From Lysobacter sp. (GTDB lineage: Bacteria; Pseudomonadota; Gammaproteobacteria; Xanthomonadales; Xanthomonadaceae), in assembly GCA_011526085.1 (NCBI GenBank), contig WYBC01000038.1:310001-374000 (forward strand): a DNA stretch of 64,000 bases, written 5' to 3'. The notes beneath the pieces are model-generated. The model saw only the letters and a list, made by a program, of their open reading frames with translations, made no database searches and was not told the origin of the DNA. The translations under genes and the position numbers were made by a program. Shown here in pieces: positions 17,397 through 29,109 of the stretch; the first letter of the stretch is position 1, and the number at the start of each line of letters is the position of its first letter.

Positions 17397-17473
17397 TGGT
17401 GGCTATGGGTGGACTCGAACCACCGACCCCAGCATTATGAGTGCTGTGCTCTAACCGGCTGAGCTACATAGCC
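17397..17473 (-). tRNA. tRNA-Met (CAU), elongator type
   Basis: The minus strand gives a 77-nt cloverleaf: acceptor GGCTATG pairing with CATAGCC, D-arm GTAGCTCAGCCGGTTAGAGC, anticodon loop CTCATAA (anticodon CAT), T-arm GGTGGTTCGAGTCCACC, discriminator A, and an encoded CCA. The 1-72 pair is a normal G-C and the sequence closely follows E. coli elongator tRNA-Met, so it is neither initiator nor tRNA-Ile2. Confidence 0.96.
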
Positions 17474-17669
17474 ACGAGGGGCGGGAATTGTCCACGCAGC
17501 GCCGTCCGCCGTCAACCGCGGCCAATGGACGATGCCGCCGAGGATGACGCTGCGGCGGCCGCTCCCGGATAATGGCCGCTCCCTCGCCTGATCGCGCTGC
17601 GCCTGCCGGCGTCATTCCTTCGCCCGTCAACGGGCCGGTTGCGCGATCGCTCCGCCCCGGACGACCCGC

Positions 17670-20282
17670 ATGAATACCGCATACCGCAAGCCGCTGCCCG
17701 GCACCCGCCTCGACTGGTTCGATGCCCGCGAAGCCGTCGATGCGCTCCAGCCCGGCGCGTGGGCGCGCCTGCCCTATACCTCGCGCGTGCTCGCCGAGAA
17801 TCTGGTGCGCCGCGCCGATCCGGCCCGCCTCGAAGACTTTCTCGGCCAGCTGATCGGGCGCAGGCGGGACCTCGACTTCCCGTGGTTCCCGGCGCGCGTC
17901 GTGTGTCACGACATCCTCGGCCAGACCGCGCTGGTGGATCTGGCGGGCCTGCGCGACGCCATCGCCGACCAGGGCGGCGATCCGGCGCAGGTCAATCCGG
18001 TCGTTCCCGTGCAGTTGATCGTCGATCACTCGCTCGCCGTCGAATGCGGCGGCTACGACCCGGATGCGTTCGCGAAGAACCGCGCGATCGAGGATCGACG
18101 CAACGAGGATCGTTTCCATTTCATCGACTGGACGAAGAAAGCGTTCCGCAACGTCGACGTGATCCCGCCGGGCAACGGGATCATGCATCAGATCAATCTG
18201 GAGCGGATGTCGCCGGTGATCGGTGTGCAGGACGGTATCGCCTATCCCGACACCTGCGTCGGCACCGACAGCCACACGCCGCACGTCGACGCGCTGGGCG
18301 TGATCGCCATCGGCGTCGGCGGTCTGGAAGCGGAAAACGTGATGCTCGGCCGCGCCTCGTGGATGCGCCTGCCCGACATCATCGGCGTCGAACTGGGCGG
18401 CAGGCCGCAGCCCGGCATCACCGCGACCGACATCGTGCTTGCGCTGACCGAATTCCTGCGCAAGCAGAAGGTCGTCGGCGCCTACCTCGAATTCAGCGGC
18501 GAAGGTGCTGCCGCGCTCACGTTGGGCGATCGCGCGACGATCTCGAACATGGCGCCCGAATACGGCGCGACCGCGGCGATGTTCTTCATCGACGGCAATA
18601 CCATCGATTATCTGCGCCTCACCGGTCGCAGCGACGAACAGGTGGCGCTGGTCGAAACCTATGCGAAGGCGGCCGGCCTGTGGGCCGACGCGCTCGCCAC
18701 CGCCGAATACGAGCGCACGCTGCATTTCGATCTTTCGACCGTCGGCCGCAACATGGCCGGCCCGTCGAATCCGCATGCGCGGGTCGCTGTCGCCGATCTC
18801 GCGGCGAAGGGCATCGCCGGCAATCTCGATGCCGCCCGGGCGCAGGAAGCGGCCGGCCTGATGCCCGATGGCGCGGTGATCATCGCCGCGATCACCAGTT
18901 GTACCAATACGTCGAACCCCCGCAACGTCATCGCCGCCGGCCTGCTGGCGCGCAACGCCAATCGCGCGGGTCTGGTGCGCAAGCCGTGGGTGAAAAGCTC
19001 GCTGGCCCCCGGCTCGAAAACGGTGGCCTTGTATCTGGAAGAAGCCGGCCTCAAGGCCGAACTGGAACGGCTCGGTTTCGGCATCGTCGCTTTCGCCTGC
19101 ACCACCTGCAACGGCATGAGCGGCGCGCTCGACCCGAAGATCCAGCAGGAGATCGTCGAGCGCGACCTGTACGCGACCGCCGTGCTTTCCGGCAACCGCA
19201 ATTTCGACGGCCGCATCCATCCCTACGCGAAGCAGGCGTTCCTCGCCTCGCCGCCGCTGGTGGTGGCCTATGCCATCGCCGGCACCATCCGTTTCGACAT
19301 CGAGAAGGATGCGCTGGGCCATGACGCCGCGGGCAATCCGATCACGCTGAAGGACCTGTGGCCGAGCGACGCCGAGATCGATGCGATCGTGAAGTCGAGC
19401 GTGAAGCCGGAACAGTTCCGCAGGGTCTACGAACCGATGTTCAAGGTGACGGTGGAGCATGGCGAGCGCGTCAGCCCGTTGTACGACTGGCGCCCGATGA
19501 GCACCTACATCCGTCGTCCGCCGTACTGGGAAGGCGCGTTGGCCCGACCGCGGACGCTGCATGGGCTGCGGCCGCTGGCGGTGCTGGGCGACAACATCAC
19601 CACCGATCATCTGTCGCCGTCGAACGCGATCCTGCTCGACAGCGCGGCCGGTGCCTACCTCGCGAAGATGGGCCTGCCGGAAGAGGACTTCAATTCCTAC
19701 GCCACGCATCGCGGCGATCACCTCACCGCGCAGCGCGCGACCTTCGCCAACCCGACTCTGCTCAACGAAATGGTGCGCAATGCCGATGGCACGGTGAAGA
19801 AGGGCTCGCTGGCGCGCGTCGAGCCCGAAGGGCAGGTGATGCGCATGTGGGAAGCGATCGAGACCTACATGGCGCGCGCCCAGCCGCTGATCATCGTCGC
19901 CGGGGCCGACTACGGCCAGGGCAGCTCCCGCGACTGGGCGGCCAAGGGCGTGCGTCTCGCCGGCGTCGAAGTCATCGTCGCCGAAGGTTTCGAACGCATC
20001 CATCGCACGAACCTGATCGGCATGGGCGTGTTGCCGCTGGAGTTCAAGCCGGGCACCACGCGCCTGACCCTGGGCCTCGACGGTACCGAAACCTACGACG
20101 TGACCGGCGCGCGCACGCCGCGTGCCGATCTCACCCTCGTCGTGCACCGTCGCGATGGCGAACGCGTCGAGGTGCCGGTGACCTGCCGCCTCGATACCGC
20201 CGAGGAAGTCTCGATCTACGACGCCGGCGGGGTGCTGCAGCGTTTCGCGCAGGATTTCCTGGAGATGTCGAAAACCGCGTAA
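17670..20282 (+). CDS. acnD: Fe/S-dependent 2-methylcitrate dehydratase AcnD
   Basis: An 870-residue aconitase-family enzyme. Its [4Fe-4S] cysteines lie in TSCTNTSNP and FACTTCNGMSG. TDSHTPHVDALGVIAIGVGG and GADYGQGSSRDWAAKGVRL are aconitase signatures. The N-terminus (YRKPLPGTRLDWFDAREAVD) and the presence of prpF nearby distinguish it from AcnA. AcnD dehydrates 2-methylcitrate in propionate breakdown, working with PrpF. prpB, prpC and a prpR regulator are absent here. A GGATAATGG stretch near 17567 may be a -10 box. The C-terminus DFLEMSKTA is complete. Confidence 0.92.
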   Translation: MNTAYRKPLPGTRLDWFDAREAVDALQPGAWARLPYTSRVLAENLVRRADPARLEDFLGQLIGRRRDLDFPWFPARVVCHDILGQTALVDLAGLRDAIADQGGDPAQVNPVVPVQLIVDHSLAVECGGYDPDAFAKNRAIEDRRNEDRFHFIDWTKKAFRNVDVIPPGNGIMHQINLERMSPVIGVQDGIAYPDTCVGTDSHTPHVDALGVIAIGVGGLEAENVMLGRASWMRLPDIIGVELGGRPQPGITATDIVLALTEFLRKQKVVGAYLEFSGEGAAALTLGDRATISNMAPEYGATAAMFFIDGNTIDYLRLTGRSDEQVALVETYAKAAGLWADALATAEYERTLHFDLSTVGRNMAGPSNPHARVAVADLAAKGIAGNLDAARAQEAAGLMPDGAVIIAAITSCTNTSNPRNVIAAGLLARNANRAGLVRKPWVKSSLAPGSKTVALYLEEAGLKAELERLGFGIVAFACTTCNGMSGALDPKIQQEIVERDLYATAVLSGNRNFDGRIHPYAKQAFLASPPLVVAYAIAGTIRFDIEKDALGHDAAGNPITLKDLWPSDAEIDAIVKSSVKPEQFRRVYEPMFKVTVEHGERVSPLYDWRPMSTYIRRPPYWEGALARPRTLHGLRPLAVLGDNITTDHLSPSNAILLDSAAGAYLAKMGLPEEDFNSYATHRGDHLTAQRATFANPTLLNEMVRNADGTVKKGSLARVEPEGQVMRMWEAIETYMARAQPLIIVAGADYGQGSSRDWAAKGVRLAGVEVIVAEGFERIHRTNLIGMGVLPLEFKPGTTRLTLGLDGTETYDVTGARTPRADLTLVVHRRDGERVEVPVTCRLDTAEEVSIYDAGGVLQRFAQDFLEMSKTA

Positions 20283-20327
20283 GTCGTTCGTCGTTCCTGT
20301 GTCCATCCGACAAGAAGGAGATCGATC

Positions 20328-20789
20328 ATGTCCGACCCCGGCACCGGCACCGTTCGCTTGCACCGCGTCCTGCGCGCTCCGCCCGAGCGCGTCTATCGCG
20401 CCTTCCTGGATGCCGCAGCGCTCGAAAAATGGCTGCCGCCGCACGGGTTCACCGGCAGGATCCACGCGATGGATGCGCGGGTGGGCGGCGGCTATCGCAT
20501 GTCGTTCACCAACTTCGGCACCGGCGCCAGCCACGGTTTCGCCGCGACCTACGTCGAACTGGTGCCGAACGCGCGGATCGTCCACACCGACCGTTTCGAC
20601 GACCCGAATCTGCCCGGCGAAATGCGGGTCGAGATCGTGCTGACGCCGGTCCTGTGCGGCACCGACCTGAGCATCGTGCAGGCAGGCATTCCCGCGGCGA
20701 TTCCCGTCGAATTCTGTCATCTCGGCTGGCAGGAGTCGCTGACCCTGTTGGCCCACCTCGTCGATCCGGAGATTCCGGACAACCCCTGA
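20328..20789 (+). CDS. SRPBCC (AHSA1/CalC-like) protein
   Basis: A 153-residue START/Bet v1-like protein. TVRLHRVLRAPPERVYRAFL and KWLPPHGFTGRIHAMD, then GGGYRMSFTNF, are typical of the AHSA1 SRPBCC group, which binds hydrophobic ligands in a deep pocket. It is preceded by AAGGAG at an ideal distance. It sits between acnD and prpF, 45 and 19 bases from them, and so is probably in the same transcript. This position is not part of the standard prp operon. Function unknown; a metabolite-binding role in methylcitrate metabolism is a guess. Confidence 0.82.
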   Translation: MSDPGTGTVRLHRVLRAPPERVYRAFLDAAALEKWLPPHGFTGRIHAMDARVGGGYRMSFTNFGTGASHGFAATYVELVPNARIVHTDRFDDPNLPGEMRVEIVLTPVLCGTDLSIVQAGIPAAIPVEFCHLGWQESLTLLAHLVDPEIPDNP

Positions 20790-20808
20790 GCCACGGAACA
20801 CGTCCGCC

Positions 20809-22011
20809 ATGACCGCACAGCCACAACTTCGCATCCCCGCCACCTACATGCGTGGAGGCACGTCGAAAGGCGTCTTTTTTCGTCTGGACGATCTGCCGCC
20901 CGCTGCGCAGGTGCCTGGCCCGGCGCGCGATGCGCTGCTGATGCGCGTCATCGGCAGTCCCGACCCGTACGCCAAGCACACCGACGGCATGGGCGGGGCG
21001 ACGTCCAGCACCAGCAAGTGCGTGATCATCGCGAAGAGCGCGCGCCCCGGGCACGACGTGGACTATCTCTACGGCCAGGTGTCGATCGACACCGCGTTCG
21101 TCGACTGGAGCGGCAACTGCGGCAATCTGTCGACGGCGGTCGGTCCGTTCGCGATCGCCAACGGCTTCATCGATCCCGCGCGGCTGCCGCGCGACGGCGT
21201 GTTCGCGGTGCGGGTATGGCAGGCCAATATCGGCAAGACCATCGTGGTGCATGTGCCGATCGCGAACGGCGAGGTGCGGGAAACCGGCGATTTCGAGCTG
21301 GACGGCGTCACCTTTCCTGCGGCGGAGATCGTGCTGGAATTCATCGATCCCGCGGATGAGGGCGAAGGCGAGGGCGGCGGTAGCAGCATGTTCCCCACCG
21401 GCAATCTCGTCGACGATCTCGACGTGCCGGGTGTCGGCACGTTGAAGGCGACGATGATCAACGCCGGCATTCCGACCGTGTTCGTGCGTGCGGCCGACAT
21501 CGGCTACACCGGCGCCGAACTGCAGGACGCGATCAACGGCGACCCGAAGGCCCTGGCGATGTTCGAAACCATCCGCGCCCACGGCGCGGTGCGCATGGGA
21601 CTGATCGCGGACGTGTCCGGCGCGGCGAAGCGGCAGCACACGCCGAAGGTGGCGTTCGTGGCGCCGGCGACCGATTACACCGCCTCCAGCGGCAAGCGGA
21701 TCGCTGCTGGCGATATCGATCTGCTGGTGCGCGCGCTGTCGATGGGCAAACTGCACCACGCGATGATGGGCACCGCCGCGGTCGCCATCGGCACGGCGGC
21801 GGCGATCCCAGGCACCCTGGTCAGCGATGCCGCGGGCGGTGGCGCCAGGACCGCGGTGCGTTTCGGACATCCGTCCGGCACGCTGCGGGTCGGTGCCGAA
21901 GCGGTAGAGGTCGACGGCCAGTGGGTGGTGCGCAAGGCGGTGATGAGCCGCAGCGCCCGCGTGCTGATGGACGGCGCGGTCCGGGTGCCGGCGGACACGC
22001 TCGGCAGCTGA
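20809..22011 (+). CDS. prpF: 2-methylaconitate cis-trans isomerase PrpF
   Basis: A 400-residue DAP-epimerase-fold protein. It opens with [20 protein letters not shown], the PrpF signature, and has [42 protein letters not shown] and [12 protein letters not shown]. PrpF isomerises the AcnD product so that AcnA or AcnB can complete methylisocitrate formation. It is the third gene in acnD-SRPBCC-prpF. Length is normal for the family. Confidence 0.94.
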   Translation: MTAQPQLRIPATYMRGGTSKGVFFRLDDLPPAAQVPGPARDALLMRVIGSPDPYAKHTDGMGGATSSTSKCVIIAKSARPGHDVDYLYGQVSIDTAFVDWSGNCGNLSTAVGPFAIANGFIDPARLPRDGVFAVRVWQANIGKTIVVHVPIANGEVRETGDFELDGVTFPAAEIVLEFIDPADEGEGEGGGSSMFPTGNLVDDLDVPGVGTLKATMINAGIPTVFVRAADIGYTGAELQDAINGDPKALAMFETIRAHGAVRMGLIADVSGAAKRQHTPKVAFVAPATDYTASSGKRIAAGDIDLLVRALSMGKLHHAMMGTAAVAIGTAAAIPGTLVSDAAGGGARTAVRFGHPSGTLRVGAEAVEVDGQWVVRKAVMSRSARVLMDGAVRVPADTLGS

Positions 22012-22111
22012 ACCGCACGGCAGGAATTCCGGGCCGGCTTGTCGTCGTCGGCCGCCCGTGGCAGAGTCGGTCACAGCGGCCAACTGGCCAAAGATTTCAG
22101 GAGTCCGCATC

Positions 22112-22708
22112 GTGATCGATCCGGACGGTTACCGACCGAATGTCGCGATTGTCCTGATGCACCCGGATGGCCGGGTGTTCTGGGCCCGGCGCGTCCGCAG
22201 GGACGGCTGGCAGTTCCCGCAGGGCGGAATGAACAGCGACGAGACGCCCACCGAGGCGATGTACCGCGAGCTGCGGGAAGAGACCGGGCTGCTGCCCGAA
22301 CATGTCGACGTGCTCGGCAGTACCCCGGGCTGGTTGCGCTACCGGCTTCCGCCGCGCGCGATCCGCCGGCACGACCGGCTGGTCTGCATCGGCCAGAAGC
22401 AGGTCTGGTTCCTGCTCCGCTTCACCGGCGACGAAACCGACCTCAAGCTGGATCTGACCGATTCCCCGGAATTCGACCACTGGCGTTGGGTCGATTTCTG
22501 GTATCCCCTGGAGCACGTGGTCAACTTCAAGCGCATGGTCTACACCCATGCGCTGCATCATCTGGCGCCGTTCGCACGGCAGGTGGCGGGCGTCCAGGCG
22601 ATCCCGGCGCCCAGTTTCGAGCCGCGGCGGTGGTCCCGGCCGCGCACCCGCCGGCGTCCGCCGGCATCGTATGGCGGGCAGGGGTCCGACGGGTCCGAAC
22701 CCGGCTAG
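22112..22708 (+). CDS. rppH: RNA pyrophosphohydrolase
   Basis: A 198-residue Nudix hydrolase that removes pyrophosphate from mRNA 5' ends and triggers decay. [20 protein letters not shown] is the conserved N-terminus. The Nudix box is [20 protein letters not shown] followed by TGL, and GWQFPQGG and [15 protein letters not shown] are RppH-specific. The start is a GTG at 22112, preceded by AGGAG (22099-22103). An upstream ATG at 22058 would add 18 residues not found in the family. The C-terminal ~40 residues are basic and low-complexity, longer than in E. coli. Confidence 0.92.
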   Translation: MIDPDGYRPNVAIVLMHPDGRVFWARRVRRDGWQFPQGGMNSDETPTEAMYRELREETGLLPEHVDVLGSTPGWLRYRLPPRAIRRHDRLVCIGQKQVWFLLRFTGDETDLKLDLTDSPEFDHWRWVDFWYPLEHVVNFKRMVYTHALHHLAPFARQVAGVQAIPAPSFEPRRWSRPRTRRRPPASYGGQGSDGSEPG

Positions 22709-22748
22709 TGCCGGGCCCGCGTCCGCGGCGTTCGCGGTCTCTGGTTGG

Positions 22749-22787
22749 AATTGACAATCATTCTCACCCGTGGCCCAATGAGAACGG
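22749..22787 (+). promoter_or_regulatory. Candidate Fur box upstream of bfd
   Basis: AATTGACAATCATTCTCACC (22749-22768) resembles a Fur site (GATAAT-GATAAT-CATTATC class). It forms an outer inverted pair with TGAGAACGG (TTCTCA / TGAGAA, the latter near 22780). It lies 40-60 bases before bfd, where Fur would overlap the promoter. Iron-dependent control of bfd is well known in other proteobacteria; here it is inferred. Confidence 0.5.
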
Positions 22788-22809
22788 TTCCCAACACCTG
22801 CCCACCGCC

Positions 22810-23001
22810 ATGTACGTCTGCCTCTGCAATGGAGTCACCGAGCGCGAAATCCGCCAGACCGCGGCCGCTGGCTGCCGGACCATGGCGGAACTGACGATGC
22901 GCACGGGGTGTGGCGCCGGCTGCGGCAGTTGCGTCTGCATGGCCACCGAGATCATCGAGGACGTGCACCGCAACGACGACGGGATCGCGCACGCGGCCTG
23001 A
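22810..23001 (+). CDS. bfd: Bacterioferritin-associated ferredoxin
   Basis: A 63-residue [2Fe-2S] protein. Cluster ligands are CLC (Cys4, Cys6) and CGAGCGSC. Its BFD-like fold has the helical region TEREIRQTAAAGCRTMAEL. Bfd docks on bacterioferritin and delivers electrons to release stored iron. It is followed by bfr on the same strand (gap 114 bases), the usual functional pairing. An upstream Fur-like site suggests iron repression. Confidence 0.9.
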   Translation: MYVCLCNGVTEREIRQTAAAGCRTMAELTMRTGCGAGCGSCVCMATEIIEDVHRNDDGIAHAA

Positions 23002-23115
23002 TCCTCGCGCGTCCGGCCGTCGCATCGAAGCCGTGCGCAGTTGAGCCGTCGCGCATTTCTTTCCCGATCGCCCGACTGCGGATAGAGTGTCGCCACCGCA
23101 ACGCAGGAGCCGGCC

Positions 23116-23586
23116 ATGAAGGGCGACCCCAAGACCATCGAATTCCTCAATCGCGCGCTCTACAACGAGCTCACCGCGATCAACCAGTACTTCCTGCACG
23201 CCAAGATGCTGAAGAACTGGGGGCTGAAGGAACTGGCCGAACACGAGTACCACGAGTCCATCGACGAGATGAAGCACGCCGACAAGCTGGCGGAGCGCAT
23301 TCTCTTCCTCGACGGTCTGCCGAATTTCCAGGCGCTGGGCAAACTGCGCATCGGCGAGAACCCGAAAGAGTTGCTGGAATGCGATCTGGCGCTGGAACTC
23401 GAAGCGTTGCCGCTGTTGCGCGAGGCGATCGCGCATTGCGAGAACGTCGCGGATTACATCAGCCGTCAGTTGTTCGCGGACATCCTCGATTCCGAGGAGG
23501 AACACATCGACTGGATCGAGACCCAGCTTTCGCTGATCGCGCGCCTCGGCGAGCAGAACTACCTGCTGACCAAGCTCGAAAGCTGA
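23116..23586 (+). CDS. bfr: Bacterioferritin
   Basis: A 156-residue ferritin-like four-helix protein, [20 protein letters not shown] at the start. Ferroxidase ligands Glu18, Glu51 and His54 are visible in [13 protein letters not shown] and [11 protein letters not shown]. Met52 is the heme-binding residue that distinguishes Bfr from ferritin. It stores iron as a 24-mer shell. AGGAG precedes the ATG. The short intergenic region from bfd contains GATAGAGTGTC, a possible -10 region of its own. A strong terminator follows. Confidence 0.95.
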   Translation: MKGDPKTIEFLNRALYNELTAINQYFLHAKMLKNWGLKELAEHEYHESIDEMKHADKLAERILFLDGLPNFQALGKLRIGENPKELLECDLALELEALPLLREAIAHCENVADYISRQLFADILDSEEEHIDWIETQLSLIARLGEQNYLLTKLES

Positions 23587-23607
23587 ATCCGCGTCGCCCT
23601 CACGAAC

Positions 23608-23643
23608 GAACGCCCGGAGGCGGAAGCCCCCGGGCGTTTTTCG
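23608..23643 (+). terminator. Rho-independent terminator of bfr
   Basis: AACGCCCGG (23609-23617) pairs with CCGGGCGTT (23630-23638) around a GC-rich loop, followed by TTTT. It lies about 22 bases after the bfr stop. Confidence 0.85.
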
Positions 23644-23695
23644 TTCGGGCGGAGCGTCGGGCGCGGGCGGCTGACCTGCTGTTCCGGGAACAGCG

Positions 23696-26182
<2,487 letters not shown>

Positions 26183-26332
26183 ATCGGAATACCTGCGTTG
26201 GCGACGTCGACCCGCATCGCGTCCATTGCCGGACGGCGGTGCGCCCGCCCGGCCGCGGGTCTGGTGCCGATGATGCCCCAGCCCGAGCCGGCTTGACCAG
26301 CGCGGCGACAGGGCCGCGTCGGCGTGGTGCCG

Positions 26333-28207
26333 TCAGAGCAGCGCGTGCTGGAAGTCGAAATCCATCGCGCCGGCGGCGCTCTGGACCAGATCGCCCTGGA
26401 TGTAATCGATTCCGCTGAGCCACAGCTTCGCGGCGGTCTGCGGGTCTTCGACGTGCTGGCCGATGACCTGCAGGCCCAGCAGATGGGCGCGTTCGATCAC
26501 CAGGCGCATTTCGTCGTGCACCGCCTGCTGGTCGATCTTGCCGGCGTAGTGGGGCGACAGGCGCACGTAGCTCAGCGGCAGCTGCGCGAGCAGCGCATCG
26601 GCTTCCGGGTTGGTCTGGAACTGGCTCAGGCACAGGCGCACGCCGGCGGTCATCATCCGCTGGCAGAACTCGCGCAGCAGCACCGAATGCACCAGCGCGT
26701 CGCCGAGACGCACGTCCACCACCAGCAGTTTGCCCTCGACGCCGAGATCGGTCAGCGATTCCAGCAGCCATTGGCCGTAGCTGTCCTGGCCGAGCGTGCG
26801 TGCGGCCTGCGGTACGAACAGGCGGGCGCGCTTGCTGCCCCGCAGCTGGTCGCCCAGGATCGCCAGGGCGCGGCTCATCACCCGGCGGTCGATCTCGTGC
26901 ATCAGTCCCGCGCGCTCCGCCACCGGCACGACCTCCGCCGCGGTGTGCAGCAGGCCGGCGGCATCGCGCAGGCGGACCAGGGTCTGGTACTGCTCCTGGT
27001 CGCCGCCGACCACCGAAACGATCGGCTGGAACGCCAGTTCGAGGCGTTCGTTGGCCAATGCGTCCTGCAACTGCTCCAGCAATTGGGCGGCCTGTTCGGA
27101 CACCGCATCCGCCTGCGGACGATACGCGGCGATGGCGGTCGGCTCGGCGCGCGCCAGGCGCAGCGCTTCCTCGGCGGCGGCGAGGGCCGCGCCGGCGTCG
27201 CGGAACCCGTGCGCGAGATCGACATAGCCGACGCAGGCGCGCAGGCGGAGGCTGTCGCCGTTGGCCTGCAGCGCGTGACCGATGAAGACATCGCGCAGTT
27301 GTCGCGCCCATACCGCGTGCCGGTCCGGCGGCAGCCCGGGCCAGTAGACGATGAAGGTGTTGTCGTTGAGCCGCGATGCCGGGCGGTCGCCGGCGACGCC
27401 GGCGATCAGTTTGCCGGCGTCGGTGAGGATGGCGTCGAGCGCGGCATACCCGTAGTGGTCGCGCAGCGCAGAGGTGCCTTCGATCACCACGAAATGCACC
27501 GCGCCGAGCGTCTGCTGCGGGAACGCCAGCGACAGCTGCTGCAGCATGTAATTGCGGGTGAGCAGGCCGGTGGCCGGATGCCGGCGCACTTCCTGTTCGC
27601 GCTGCAGTTTGAGCGCGCGGGCTCGGCGCACGCGGTTCTGGACCGCGGCGATGAGATGCCGCGGCCTCACCGGCTTGCTGAGGTAATCGTCGGCGCCGCT
27701 GTCGAGCACTTCGAGGTGTCGCTCGGGATCGGTATCGCCGGTGAGGAAGACCACCGGAATGTGCGCATGCGCGGGGTTGCTGCGGATCTGCGCGGTGAGC
27801 TCGGTTCCGCTCATGCCGGGCATGTGCAGGTCCATCAGCATCAGGTCGGGCTGGAAGCGGTCCATGGCGGCCATCGTTTCGCCGGCCACGGCCACCACTT
27901 CGACGTCCATGCCCGCGCCCTTGAGCACGCCCTGCGCGAACAGCGCCTGGCTGCGGTCGTCTTCGACGATGAGGACGCGATAGGCGGGTTCACCCTGTTC
28001 GACCGGGACCACCTGCGGCGTGGCTTCGACTTCGACGTTCTCGGTGGTCGCGGGATCCCCGACCGGTGGCGCTTCCGGCGGCGCTGCGTCCGCGCACCAG
28101 CGGCGCCAATAGCCGACCGGCGGGGACTCGGCGCGCACGGCCGCGCCCGGGCCGCCCGGACGGATGGGGGATGCGGAGGAATTGCGCTCGTGCGGAACGA
28201 AGGACAT
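26333..28207 (-). CDS. Response regulator with degenerate GGDEF and EAL domains, probable c-di-GMP effector
   Basis: A 624-residue cytoplasmic protein. The receiver (~77-195) is intact: VLIVEDDRSQALF and phospho-acceptor Asp126 in LMLMDLHMPGMSG. The GGDEF-like region (~205-360) has RLNDNTFIVYW where GGDEF is expected. The EAL-like region (~375-620) has ELAFQPIVSVVG but QTLVRLRD in place of EALLR, and lacks the metal-binding NXXE/DDXXXG sets. Catalysis is therefore unlikely; binding of c-di-GMP or a partner is more plausible, as in FimX-like proteins. It precedes the hybrid kinase in the same direction, so phosphorelay from that HPt domain is inferred. Confidence 0.85.
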   Translation of the reverse strand: MSFVPHERNSSASPIRPGGPGAAVRAESPPVGYWRRWCADAAPPEAPPVGDPATTENVEVEATPQVVPVEQGEPAYRVLIVEDDRSQALFAQGVLKGAGMDVEVVAVAGETMAAMDRFQPDLMLMDLHMPGMSGTELTAQIRSNPAHAHIPVVFLTGDTDPERHLEVLDSGADDYLSKPVRPRHLIAAVQNRVRRARALKLQREQEVRRHPATGLLTRNYMLQQLSLAFPQQTLGAVHFVVIEGTSALRDHYGYAALDAILTDAGKLIAGVAGDRPASRLNDNTFIVYWPGLPPDRHAVWARQLRDVFIGHALQANGDSLRLRACVGYVDLAHGFRDAGAALAAAEEALRLARAEPTAIAAYRPQADAVSEQAAQLLEQLQDALANERLELAFQPIVSVVGGDQEQYQTLVRLRDAAGLLHTAAEVVPVAERAGLMHEIDRRVMSRALAILGDQLRGSKRARLFVPQAARTLGQDSYGQWLLESLTDLGVEGKLLVVDVRLGDALVHSVLLREFCQRMMTAGVRLCLSQFQTNPEADALLAQLPLSYVRLSPHYAGKIDQQAVHDEMRLVIERAHLLGLQVIGQHVEDPQTAAKLWLSGIDYIQGDLVQSAAGAMDFDFQHALL

Positions 28208-28221
28208 CGCGGCTCCCGGCT

Positions 28222-28244
28222 CGAACCCGCATTATGCGGGTTCG
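28222..28244 (-). promoter_or_regulatory. Palindrome in the promoter of the degenerate EAL regulator
   Basis: CGAACCCGCA (28222-28231) and TGCGGGTTCG (28235-28244) form a perfect 10-bp inverted repeat around TTA, 14 bases before the start codon of the response regulator. The minus-strand centre reads GCATAATGC, which includes a CATAAT hexamer usable as a -10 box. It may be an operator or a 5' mRNA hairpin. Confidence 0.45.
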
Positions 28245-28311
28245 TTCCACGTTGGGAAGCGTCCGGCGGCGATGCCGGACGCGGAAGCCGCCGACCTCCG
28301 GAATGCGGGGT

Positions 28312-28926
28312 TCAGGCGGCGGCGCCGGGGCCGCCGGCATTCGAGCCGGTGGACAGCAATCGCGACACGCCACGGAAGACTTTCCGCCACAGCCACCACA
28401 CGATGAGCGCGATGCTCAGCCCGGTGCCGACGGCCACCGTCAGCGCGATCCACGGGTGCGACCAGACCAGCGCGAGACCGCCGATGACGATGGTGTCCTC
28501 GGCAACCGACGCGGTCCAGTTGCTCACCGGTTCGGGAGAGGTGTTGAGCAGGGCGCGGGTGCCGGCCTTGAGCGTGTGGCTCGCCAGCGCGGCGCCGGCG
28601 CCGGCGGCCATCATCCCGGTGCCGAGGTCGCCGTCCGGCGACATGGCCGCGGCGGCGAGGAAGGCGCCGGCCGGTACGCGCAGCAGGGTCTGCAGCAGAT
28701 CCCAGCCCGAATCGACGCCGGGAATCTTGTCGGCGAAGAACTCCGCCGCGGCCAGCGCGCCGGAGACGCCCAGCACCCAGGGCGAGGTGGTGGCTTCGAG
28801 CGCGGGCGGCAGGTCCAGCCAGCCGAAATAGCCGGCGATGCCGACCCCGAACACGGTGAGGTACGCACGCACCCCGGCCAGCCAGGCCAGCAGGATGCCG
28901 ATGGCGAACACATGGGCTTCGGACAT
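28312..28926 (-). CDS. DUF4126 integral membrane protein
   Basis: A 204-residue protein with about five hydrophobic segments (residues ~5-30, ~48-62, ~85-115, ~140-160, ~165-185). SEAHVFAIGILLAWLAGVRA, LAAAEFFADKIPGVDSGWD and ASHTLKAGTRALLNTSPEP are characteristic of DUF4126. No biochemical function is assigned to the family. The C-terminus is a short Gly/Ala tail. It is transcribed towards the response regulator but separated by about 100 bases. It is divergent from the DUF6776 gene. Confidence 0.85.
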   Translation of the reverse strand: MSEAHVFAIGILLAWLAGVRAYLTVFGVGIAGYFGWLDLPPALEATTSPWVLGVSGALAAAEFFADKIPGVDSGWDLLQTLLRVPAGAFLAAAAMSPDGDLGTGMMAAGAGAALASHTLKAGTRALLNTSPEPVSNWTASVAEDTIVIGGLALVWSHPWIALTVAVGTGLSIALIVWWLWRKVFRGVSRLLSTGSNAGGPGAAA

Positions 28927-29109
28927 GAGGTTTTCCCCGGCGAAGCGCCCGGCAGGCCGGACGCCGACGCGGCCGGTCGGGCCGCACGGCCGCAGAGTAT
29001 CAGCAAGCCGGCTGGATGCAGGCTTAAGGTCGGACCCGCACCGGTCGAGTCGCCGAACCGCCGGCGGGCATCACTTCCGCATCGCCTCCGCCCGGGTAGG
29101 ATGTGGGCC

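Noticed and set aside
17451-17473. The tRNA considered as tRNA-Ile2 (CAU read as lysidine).
   Set aside because: Acceptor and arm sequences follow elongator tRNA-Met closely.
17451-20843. A very long open frame on the minus strand opposite acnD.
   Set aside because: The protein is Arg/Gly/His-rich without any domain pattern and reflects high-GC codon bias opposite a conserved enzyme.
26333-28207. The regulator considered as RpfG or a functional c-di-GMP enzyme.
   Set aside because: It has no HD-GYP domain, and its GGDEF and EAL residues are not conserved.
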